Shown here: positions 58,010 to 64,000 of the stretch, piece after piece
Numbering within the stretch: the first letter of the stretch is position 1
How the letters are laid out: each line of letters begins with the position of its first letter
Source of the DNA: Umezawaea sp049997955
GTDB lineage: Bacteria; Actinomycetota; Actinomycetes; Mycobacteriales; Pseudonocardiaceae
Direction: 5' to 3'
Assembly (NCBI GenBank): GCA_049997955.1
Contig: JAEBDY010000013.1
Location: 124,001-188,000 of the forward strand
Length of the DNA: 64,000 bases
Made by a program: the position numbers and the translations under genes
The notes under the pieces: model-generated
Seen by the model: the letters and a program-made list of their open reading frames with translations, nothing else
The model's database searches: none
Told to the model about the DNA's origin: nothing

Positions 58010-59353
58010 ATGAGCCGTTCTCTGCGAGTTGCGATCGTCGGTGCCGGCCCGGCGGGCGTCTACGCCGCCGACATCCTGACCAAGTCCGACACCGACGTGA
58101 GCATCGACCTGTTCGAGCGGCTGCCCGCCCCGTACGGACTCATCCGCTACGGCGTCGCACCCGACCACCCGCGCATCAAGGGCATCGTCAACGCCCTGCA
58201 CCGGGTGCTCGACCGCCCGCAGATCCGCTTGTTCGGCAACGTCGAGTACGGCGTGGACCTGAAGCTGGGCGACCTGCGCGAGTTCTACGACGCGGTGATC
58301 TTCTCCACCGGCGCCGAGAAGGACCGCGAACTGGACATCCCCGGCATCGACCAGCAGGGCAGCTTCGGCGCGGCGGACTTCGTCTCCTGGTACGACGGCC
58401 ACCCCGAGGTCTCCCGCACGTGGCCGCTGACCGCGAGCAGCGTCGCGGTGCTGGGAGTCGGGAACGTCGCCATCGACGTGGCCCGCATCCTCGCGAAGAC
58501 CGCGGACGAACTGCTCACCACCGACATCCCCGACAACGTCTACCAGGGCTTGAAGTCCAGCCCGGTGACCGACGTCCACGTCTTCGGCCGCAGGGGCCCG
58601 GCCCAGGCGAAGTTCACCCCGCTGGAACTGCGCGAACTGGACCACTCGCCGAACGTGGAGGTGGTGGTCCACCCCGAGGGCATCGAGTTCTGCGCCGCCA
58701 GCATGGCTCTGATCAGGTCGAACAAGCAGGTGGAGATGGTCGTGAAGACCCTCCAGGAGTGGGCTATCCGCGACCAGGGCACCCGCCCGCGCAGGCTGCA
58801 CCTGCACTTCCTCCAGTCCCCCGTCGAGGTGCTGGGCGACGGCGAGGTCACCGCACTGCGCACCGAGACGATGGAACTGACCGGCGACGGCGGCGTGCGG
58901 GGCACGGGCGAGTTCACCGACTGGCCGGTGCAGGCGGTGTACCGAGCGGTCGGCTACCTCAGCACCCACCTGGCGGAACTGCCGTTCGACCACACCTCGG
59001 GCACGGTCCCCCACCAGGCGGGCCGCGTGCTGGACCTGGACGACCAGGCCATGCCGGGCGTCTACGTCACCGGCTGGATCAAACGAGGCCCGGTGGGCCT
59101 GATCGGCCACACGAAGGGCGACGCCTTGGAAACGGTGACCAGCCTGCTGACCGACGCCCCACTGCTCACACCAGCCTCGCAGCCCGAGCCGGACGCAGTC
59201 GTGCGCTTCCTGGACCAACAGGGAATCCGCTACACCACGTTCGACGGCTGGCAGCAGCTCGACCAGCACGAACGCAACCTGGGAGCAGCAGAGGGCCGGG
59301 AACGGATCAAGGTCGTCGACCGACACACGATGGTGTCGGTGTCCCGGTCCTGA
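58010..59353 (+). CDS. fprA: Ferredoxin/flavodoxin-NADP reductase, FprA type
   Basis: FAD- and NADPH-binding oxidoreductase of 447 residues, like adrenodoxin reductase and mycobacterial FprA. FAD motif VAIVGAGPAGVYAAD, then ERLPAPYGLIRYGVAPDHP; NADPH motif VLGVGNVAIDVARIL and GRRGPAQAKFTPLELREL; C-terminal GWIKRGPVGLIGHTKGDA. It moves electrons from NADPH to ferredoxins for P450s or Fe-S enzymes. The iron box at its promoter predicts induction under iron limitation. Confidence 0.95.
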   Translation: MSRSLRVAIVGAGPAGVYAADILTKSDTDVSIDLFERLPAPYGLIRYGVAPDHPRIKGIVNALHRVLDRPQIRLFGNVEYGVDLKLGDLREFYDAVIFSTGAEKDRELDIPGIDQQGSFGAADFVSWYDGHPEVSRTWPLTASSVAVLGVGNVAIDVARILAKTADELLTTDIPDNVYQGLKSSPVTDVHVFGRRGPAQAKFTPLELRELDHSPNVEVVVHPEGIEFCAASMALIRSNKQVEMVVKTLQEWAIRDQGTRPRRLHLHFLQSPVEVLGDGEVTALRTETMELTGDGGVRGTGEFTDWPVQAVYRAVGYLSTHLAELPFDHTSGTVPHQAGRVLDLDDQAMPGVYVTGWIKRGPVGLIGHTKGDALETVTSLLTDAPLLTPASQPEPDAVVRFLDQQGIRYTTFDGWQQLDQHERNLGAAEGRERIKVVDRHTMVSVSRS

Positions 59354-59406
59354 CAACCGCCAAGCCAGCTGGCGACCCACACCCGACCAAGGCCAGGGCC
59401 GCAGAC

Positions 59407-59525
59407 GTGGCCGATTTTACTCGGGGGATTTGACCCTTAAAATTGGTGATCGGGCAGGCTTTCGGGACTGCCCTTTTAGCCCGATCAAGGGTCAAATCGA
59501 GGGGTCCCCGAGTCAAATCGGCCAC
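59407..59525. repeat. 119-base palindromic element after fprA
   Basis: The outer ends GTGGCCGATTT and AAATCGGCCAC mirror each other, followed inward by ACTCGGGG/CCCCGAGT, GATTTGACCCTT/AAGGGTCAAATC and GATCGGGC/GCCCGATC, with short unmatched insertions and an inner GGGCAG/CTGCCC hairpin. It lies 53 bases past the fprA stop. It can act as a terminator, yet is far longer than needed. Confidence 0.85.
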
Positions 59526-59596
59526 AGCACGACGGCGGCCGGGCCAGGCCATGAGCACGACGGCGGCCCAAACCACGGGCACCCCCGGCCTTCGCC

Positions 59597-59755
59597 CTAC
59601 GAGGGCGTGGTCACGTTGTTGAACGGCAGCAGCGGTTCGGCCCACGGGAACACCACGAACATCAGCAGGGCCACCACACCCGCGATCAGCACCAGTGCCT
59701 CCACCAGCCGCACCGGCGTGGGTCCCGGCAGGTGTCGCCAGATCCAGCCGTACAT
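59597..59755 (-). CDS. Conserved small membrane protein after sortase (52 aa)
   Basis: Protein of 52 residues: MYGWIWRHLPGPTPVRLVEA, then LVLIAGVVALLMFVVFPW and AEPLLPFNNVTTPS. The ATG overlaps the sortase stop (TGATG), so the two are translated together. The same kind of short protein with W.RHLPGP and PFN near its ends follows the sortase of this locus in other actinobacteria. It is probably a sortase accessory or division-linked peptide; the function is unknown. Confidence 0.85.
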   Translation of the reverse strand: MYGWIWRHLPGPTPVRLVEALVLIAGVVALLMFVVFPWAEPLLPFNNVTTPS

Positions 59756-60864
59756 CACTGCTCCTTCAGTTCTGGCGGCAGGAAGCCGTCGGCCTTCGGG
59801 TAGCTCATCGTCAGCACGGCGTGCACGATCAGCCGCTGCTTGTCGGAGAACCGCGGGTGACAGGTGGTCAGGGTCATCAGCGCGGCCTGCTGCGCGATGG
59901 GCAGTTCACCGGCGAAGTGCGGCACCGGACTGATCACCTCGCCCTGCTGCGGCGTGACGATCTCCTGGCCGACGGTCTTCGCGTACGGGCTGCCCGCGGG
60001 GTTCGACGAGTCCTTGAGCGGCGCCACCTTCGCGCACTTCGGGTTCTTCGCCTTGCCCTCGGCCCAGCCCGCTTCCTCCCTGGTGGTCGGCAGCATCCGG
60101 TAGACGACCCAGTTGGCCTGCGTCTCCACCACGATCGCGTCGCACGACGACAGCAGGTCGAGGTCGTTGAACGGGGCGCCCTTGCCGACGCGGTGGCCCG
60201 CGACGGCGAAGTTGCCGGGGTCGCCGGGGAGCGCGGTGCCGACGTAGTGGCCCGGCCCGACCTCCAGGTGCTTGTCGGTGGTGCCTTCGACGATCGAGAA
60301 CTTGTAGTCCGGTCCGAAGACCGGGATGTACATCTTCGCGAACGCCTTGCCCTCGATCAGCTCGTACTGGGCCTGCCGCTGCGGGTCGACCGGCTCGACG
60401 GTGTTCGTGTCGTTCCACTGGTCGTCCAGCGCCGTGGTGGCCTCGTCCTGCTTGCCCGCCGAGATCAGGTCCGTGACGTAGACCTCGTAGACGACGAACA
60501 GCAGGATCACCAGACCGGCCGTGATCATCAGCTCGCCGAAGGCCCGAACGGCCTTGCGGCCGGGTCCGTCGACCGGTGCGGGCGTGGGCCGCTGGAGCTT
60601 CACCGTTTCCGGTTCCGGGTTCGGGGGGACGTCGTCGTGGTCGACCACGATCCTGGGGATGACCTCGGTCGCCCCCTCCGCGGGCCGCGGCCGGGGCGGC
60701 GGGCGGTGCGGGTGCCCGCCGGTGATCCGGGGCGGCGCAGGGCGCTGACCTGGGGCGGGCCTGCCACGAAAGGGCTCCTGAGAGGCCGGGAACGGCCTGG
60801 GGCGGGGCGCGTGTGGCGGCTGGCCCGGACGGCCGCGCGGCGGCGGTGGCGGGTCGTAGCTCAC
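59755..60864 (-). CDS. Class E sortase
   Basis: Transpeptidase of 369 residues that attaches surface proteins. A long Pro/Arg cytoplasmic N-terminus (about 1-105) contains EPETVKLQRP, then one membrane span (FGELMITAGLVILLFVVYEVY). The catalytic core has the His in VAGHRVGKGAPF, the Cys in LTTCHPRFS and the Arg in KQRLIVHAVL. GTG at 60864 follows GGAGG. The location beside crgA is conserved for class E sortases. No sorted substrate was seen in the window. Confidence 0.93.
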   Translation of the reverse strand: MSYDPPPPPRGRPGQPPHAPRPRPFPASQEPFRGRPAPGQRPAPPRITGGHPHRPPPRPRPAEGATEVIPRIVVDHDDVPPNPEPETVKLQRPTPAPVDGPGRKAVRAFGELMITAGLVILLFVVYEVYVTDLISAGKQDEATTALDDQWNDTNTVEPVDPQRQAQYELIEGKAFAKMYIPVFGPDYKFSIVEGTTDKHLEVGPGHYVGTALPGDPGNFAVAGHRVGKGAPFNDLDLLSSCDAIVVETQANWVVYRMLPTTREEAGWAEGKAKNPKCAKVAPLKDSSNPAGSPYAKTVGQEIVTPQQGEVISPVPHFAGELPIAQQAALMTLTTCHPRFSDKQRLIVHAVLTMSYPKADGFLPPELKEQ

Positions 60865-61007
60865 CGAGGAACCTCCCGAGCCGGTGTGAATGCGAAAGAG
60901 GCGGATCCGCTGAGCACTTCGCGGACCTGCCTGGTTACGTTAACGTGTTCATCCAGCAGTGGACGTAAACTCGCGCCACTGGAGGCAATACACCAGGCGA
61001 GGACAGA

Positions 61008-61274
61008 ATGCCGAAGTCCAAGGTCCGAAAGAAGGCCGTCTACACCGCGCCGACCGATCGCCGCACGCCGGTGAAGGTCAAGGCAGCCGGGCCTTCGCAC
61101 CCCCTCTACATCGCCGTCATGCTGGGCGTGATGCTGCTCGGTCTGGCATGGCTGGTGGTCAACTACATCGCCGGTGACAAGATCCCGGTGATGATGGACC
61201 TGGGGTCCTGGAACTTCGGCATCGGCTTCGCGCTGATGATCGTCGGTCTGCTGATGACCATGAAGTGGCGCTGA
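61008..61274 (+). CDS. crgA: Cell division protein CrgA
   Basis: Two-helix division protein of 88 residues. Basic start MPKSKVRKKAVYTAPTDRR, first helix LYIAVMLGVMLLGLAWLVVNY, a short loop IPVMMDLGSWNFG, second helix IGFALMIVGLLMTMKWR. CrgA coordinates FtsZ, FtsQ, FtsI and CwsA at the septum. ATG at 61008 follows AGGACAG. A hairpin terminator follows. Confidence 0.96.
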   Translation: MPKSKVRKKAVYTAPTDRRTPVKVKAAGPSHPLYIAVMLGVMLLGLAWLVVNYIAGDKIPVMMDLGSWNFGIGFALMIVGLLMTMKWR

Positions 61275-61295
61275 CCACACTCCGCACCGCGTTTC

Positions 61296-61332
61296 CACGC
61301 CAGCCCGGACCTCACCGGTCCGGGCTGGCGTG
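61296..61332 (+). terminator. Terminator of crgA
   Basis: Arms 61296-61311 and 61317-61332 are perfect 16-base complements around TCACC, 21 bases after the crgA stop. Confidence 0.85.
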
Positions 61333-61412
61333 CGTCCGCAGCCGTTCACGGGCCGTCATCACCCGGTCGAGGGAACAAGGACCCGCAAGTAATCCCCATT
61401 GGGGACAACCCC

Positions 61413-61470
61413 TGTGGACAACTTTGCGCCATTTTGCACAAGGGCCGGTAGCGGGCTCCAGTTGTCCACA
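61413..61470. promoter_or_regulatory. Pair of facing DnaA-box consensus sites
   Basis: TGTGGACAA at 61413 and TTGTCCACA at 61462 are full actinobacterial DnaA boxes in opposite orientation, 40 bases apart, in the gap between crgA and the PH-protein gene. A partial box (GGGGACAA) lies just before the first. Confidence 0.55.
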
Positions 61471-61515
61471 GGTTCCGTACCGGAGATCTACCGCCGATGC
61501 GGGACACTCGACCGC

Positions 61516-61950
61516 GTGACACCTCTTCCGTCGGCCGAGCCGACCACCCGGAGTTGGGCCCCGCTACCCGGCGTCGTCGCGCTGGCCTGGGGATTGGCCG
61601 TGGTGGCGCTGCTCGCGCTGCTGCTGGCGGGCGAGAACTCCGCCCGCCTGCTGATGGGTGCGGCGGCCGTCCTGTGCGCCGCGCTGGGGACCTACGGTGC
61701 CGTCGTGCGGCCACGGCTGCGTGTGGATGGTTCGGGCCTGCACGTGCGCACGTTGACCGGGGTGCACGACTTCCCGTGGCACGAGGTCAAGATCCGGCCG
61801 GTGCTGGCGCGCAGGCTCGGCCGCGAGTCGCACACCCTCGAACTGGACTGGGAGCACGACGGCGACGAGCACCTGGTGGTGCTGACGTGGCTGGACCTCG
61901 GCGCCGACCCGAGGGACGTCGCCGAGGTCCTGCACGCGTTGCGGCCCTAG
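61516..61950 (+). CDS. PH-domain membrane protein (Rv0010c-like)
   Basis: Membrane protein of 144 residues: two helices (LPGVVALAWGLAVVALLALLLA, then LLMGAAAVLCAALGTYGAVV in part) followed by a bacterial PH-like beta domain (RPRLRVDGSGLHVRTLTGVH, DFPWHEVKIRPV) and a short helix DVAEVLHALRP. Relatives sit between ppiA and crgA, but here it is convergent with the rhomboid gene. GTG at 61516; no clear ribosome site. It overlaps the convergent gene by CTAG. Confidence 0.85.
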   Translation: MTPLPSAEPTTRSWAPLPGVVALAWGLAVVALLALLLAGENSARLLMGAAAVLCAALGTYGAVVRPRLRVDGSGLHVRTLTGVHDFPWHEVKIRPVLARRLGRESHTLELDWEHDGDEHLVVLTWLDLGADPRDVAEVLHALRP

Positions 61951-62834
61951 AAGCCGAACCTGGCCGTGCCCACGAGCACCAGGCCGATCAGCACCAGCGT
62001 CGTGGCGGCGATCATGGATCCCTGCCACAGGTCACGGCGTTCCCGCGGCGCGTAGATCAGGCCCGCGGCCAGACCCGCACCGACCACCAGGCCACCGAGG
62101 TGGCCCACCAGCGAGATGCCGGGCAGCGTGAAGCTGAGGACCACGTTCAGACCGATGACGGCGAGCGCGGTGCCGGGGTTGAGCTTCAACTTCAGCACCG
62201 CGACCAGCATCGCGCCCATCAGGCCGTACACGGCCGTCGAGGCGCCCGCCGTCAGCGCGTTCGGCGAGCCGAACAGGTACACCGCGACGTTGCCGCCGAA
62301 CATGGACACCAGGTAGAGGGCCAGGAACCGGGCCCGCCCGAAGGCGGGTTCGAGGTCCCGGCCCAGCACGTACAGCGCGAGCATGTTGAACACGATGTGC
62401 GTCGGCCCGTAGTGCAGGAAGCCCGCGGTGAGCAACCTCCACCACTCGCCGAGCGCGGCGATGCCCTCCGGCCAGAGGACGAAGTCCGAGAACACCGCGG
62501 ACCGCTGGTTGTTGACCGCGCTCTGCGCCTGGACGGCGGTGAGCACGAACATCAGCACGTTCACGACGATCAGGATCGGCATCACCAGCGGACGCGTGCC
62601 GACCTCGGCGCCCACGAAGGTGCGGGGACGGCGGACCGTGCCCTGCGCCTCGCGGATGCAGTCGACGCACTGGTAGCCCACCGAGGCGTCGCGCAGGCAC
62701 TCCGGGCACGCCGGACGCTCGCACCGCACGCAGCGCAGCCTGGTCTGCCGATCGGGGTGTCGCACGCAGACCGGGATTTCCGGCTGCGCACCGATCGGCT
62801 CACCAGGCGGCGGAGGAACCGCGGAGTTGCTCAC
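61947..62834 (-). CDS. Rhomboid intramembrane serine protease with zinc-binding N-terminus
   Basis: Rhomboid protease of 295 residues. The N-terminus (20-60) has a B-box-like zinc motif with CVRH, CVRCERPACPEC and CVDC. Six helices follow; the first loop shows WWRLLTAGFLHYGPTHIVFNM, the catalytic Ser is in AGASTAVYGLMGA and the His in LVGHLGGLVVG. It cleaves membrane proteins within the bilayer; the substrate is unknown. The start is 9 bases after the ppiA stop, forming an operon. Confidence 0.94.
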   Translation of the reverse strand: MSNSAVPPPPGEPIGAQPEIPVCVRHPDRQTRLRCVRCERPACPECLRDASVGYQCVDCIREAQGTVRRPRTFVGAEVGTRPLVMPILIVVNVLMFVLTAVQAQSAVNNQRSAVFSDFVLWPEGIAALGEWWRLLTAGFLHYGPTHIVFNMLALYVLGRDLEPAFGRARFLALYLVSMFGGNVAVYLFGSPNALTAGASTAVYGLMGAMLVAVLKLKLNPGTALAVIGLNVVLSFTLPGISLVGHLGGLVVGAGLAAGLIYAPRERRDLWQGSMIAATTLVLIGLVLVGTARFGF

Positions 62835-62843
62835 CGGAACGGG

Positions 62844-63392
62844 TCAGTACCGCTCGATGGCCACGGACTCGATCACCACGTCGGTGGCGGGTCGGTCGCC
62901 CGCGAGGGTCGGCGCGGCACCGATCTTGTCCACCACCTGCTGCGACTCGGTGTCGGCCACCTCGCCGAAGATGGTGTGCTTGAAGTTGAGCCACGTCGTC
63001 GGGCCGACGGTGATGAAGAACTGGGAGCCGTTGGTGTTCGGCCCGGCGTTCGCCATCGCCAGCAGGTACGGCTTCGTGAACTGCAGTTCGGGGTGGAACT
63101 CGTCCCCGAACTGGTAACCGGGGCCGCCGCGGCCAGTGCCGGTGGGGTCACCGGCCTGGAGCATGAAGCCCGCGATCACGCGGTGGAAGATCGAGCCGTC
63201 GTAGAAGGGACCAGCCGCTTCGCCCTTGGCGTTCGGCTTCGAGTACTGCTTCGTCCCTTCGGCCAAACCGACGAAGTTGGCCACCGTCTTGGGGGCGTGG
63301 TCGGGGAAGAGGTTGATGCGGATGTCGCCCTGCGAGGTGTGCAGGGTCGCCGTCACCTTGGTCCCGACGAAGGATTCGTTGCTGTCAGCCAC
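62844..63392 (-). CDS. ppiA: Peptidyl-prolyl cis-trans isomerase (cyclophilin) PpiA
   Basis: Cyclophilin of 182 residues, cytoplasmic by the lack of a signal. Landmarks are TLHTSQGDIRINLFPDHAPKT in part, the catalytic FHRVIAGFMLQAGDPTGTG (Arg), NTNGSQFFITVGPTTWLNFKH in two pieces and FGEVAD. GTG at 63392 gives the usual N-terminus; the longer frame is not homologous. Position beside the rhomboid and a CwsA-like gene matches mycobacterial Rv0009. Confidence 0.95.
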   Translation of the reverse strand: MADSNESFVGTKVTATLHTSQGDIRINLFPDHAPKTVANFVGLAEGTKQYSKPNAKGEAAGPFYDGSIFHRVIAGFMLQAGDPTGTGRGGPGYQFGDEFHPELQFTKPYLLAMANAGPNTNGSQFFITVGPTTWLNFKHTIFGEVADTESQQVVDKIGAAPTLAGDRPATDVVIESVAIERY

Positions 63393-63455
63393 CACACCAT
63401 CGTGCCATCCCCGGCGAGGATGTTCAGGAACGGGCAGGATGGGTATGCCTAGTGC

Positions 63456-64000
63456 ATGACTGACCGACAGCTTCTGGAGCGCGATATGGACGAGGTGCAG
63501 GCCATGACCAAAGCCGGTGAGTCGGTCGGCAAGGCCGTCGGAACGGGTTTGCGAGCGGCGCGTCTCGGCGCGGTCCGCGCCGGGCACGTCGGAGCGGAGA
63601 CGGCGGTCCAGCTGGCCGGGAGGGCCGAGACGAAGCTCGCCGAGCGCGGTGTGACCGCCGAGCAGATCCGCGGGCTCCTCGCGGAGAAGGCCGACGTGCT
63701 GGCTTCCAGGGCCGAGGAGGTCGAGAAGTCGACCCGTCGGACCAGGAAGAAGCTGGCCAAGCAGCGCAAGCAGCTCGCCAAGCGAGGCGGGCAGACCCGT
63801 GCGGAGCTGATGGGCAAGGCCGACGGCATCCGCAAGGACGTCGCCAAGGCCGCGGTCCGCGCCCGCAAGGACGCGAAGGTGCGCGGGAAGGACGTCCGCA
63901 AGGCCGCCAACCAGGCGCGCAAGGACATCCTCCGCGAAACGCCGAAGAGCCGCCGCCGCTGGCCGTGGATCCTCGGCATCCTCGCCGCGGGTGCCGTGGC
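63456..64000 (+). CDS. cwsA: CwsA-like cell wall synthesis protein, cut by window end
   Basis: N-terminal 181 residues of a basic, helical protein: a glycine/alanine motif (AGESVGKAVGTGLRAARLGAV), long Lys/Arg-rich coiled-coil-like repeats (TRRTRKKLAKQRKQLAK), then the start of a membrane span (RRRWPWILGILAAGAV) at the edge. The divergent arrangement with ppiA and the single C-terminal span match CwsA, which binds CrgA and Wag31. It is longer than the mycobacterial protein. ATG at 63456; the next in-frame ATG at 63486 is possible. Confidence 0.75.
   Translation, partial: MTDRQLLERDMDEVQAMTKAGESVGKAVGTGLRAARLGAVRAGHVGAETAVQLAGRAETKLAERGVTAEQIRGLLAEKADVLASRAEEVEKSTRRTRKKLAKQRKQLAKRGGQTRAELMGKADGIRKDVAKAAVRARKDAKVRGKDVRKAANQARKDILRETPKSRRRWPWILGILAAGAV

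Overview
This is a GC-rich actinobacterial chromosome segment, most likely from the order Pseudonocardiales (the Lentzea, Saccharothrix, Actinosynnema and Amycolatopsis kind). Codons end mostly in G or C, GTG starts are common, and many genes look leaderless. The order cwsA-ppiA-rhomboid-PH protein-crgA-sortase-fprA-pabA-pknB-pknA-pbpA-rodA-pstP-fhaB-fhaA-tRNA-Leu at 47.4-64.0 kb is the conserved actinobacterial growth and division block near oriC. The origin itself should lie beyond the right edge, because no dnaA or dnaN is visible.

Layout from left to right. 0-10 kb: a truncated LytS-type histidine kinase, the lactate-oxidation operon lutABC, two small general-stress-type proteins, an NmrA-like reductase, a Fpg/Nei DNA glycosylase, an ECF sigma factor fused to a zinc-finger and membrane tail, tRNA-Gly and OsmC. 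9.5-19.3 kb: a cell-envelope island with three paralogous single-span receptor-like proteins that share an N-terminal WQE-type helical motif and cytoplasmic Thr-containing motifs, an acyltransferase-3, two glycosyltransferases (one fused to a methyltransferase) and an AlgX/AlgJ-like acetyltransferase. 19.4-28.3 kb: a NarL two-component pair, an XRE-DUF5753/DUF397 pair, a gamma-glutamyltransferase, a short-chain dehydrogenase, a RecB-like nuclease and a DUF6474 protein. 28.3-29.46 kb: a non-coding repeat island with three kinds of repeat, two of them perfect-stem palindromes in inverted orientation. 29.4-34.2 kb: a BCCT transporter and a copper cluster (YcnI, CopC, CopD). 34.2-46.3 kb: an XRE-TPR regulator with a phosphotransferase, a glucosidase-sugar transporter-dehydrogenase operon under a divergent TetR gene, a cluster of DnaA-box-like sites, a PLP racemase-fold protein, a lactone oxidase and two small genes. 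46.3-47.4 kb: a decayed quinone-oxidoreductase pseudogene.

The right third is one functional system. The Ser/Thr kinases PknA and PknB, the phosphatase PstP and the FHA readers FhaA and FhaB lie beside their cell-wall clients RodA, PbpA, CrgA and CwsA. FhaA carries a GYDQGYGQ low-complexity linker. The proteins of the 10-15 kb island and the sortase contain repeated cytoplasmic motifs of the form (acidic)-x-Thr-(V/I/Q)-x-(F/V/L). These look like kinase and FHA substrate sites, so the two regions may be functionally linked; this is inference.

Regulatory signals include a close match to the IdeR/DtxR box upstream of fprA, ten genes whose start codon follows a TAnnnT hexamer by exactly six bases (leaderless architecture), divergent operators, and several strong hairpin terminators. 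Four convergent gene pairs overlap by exactly CTAG.
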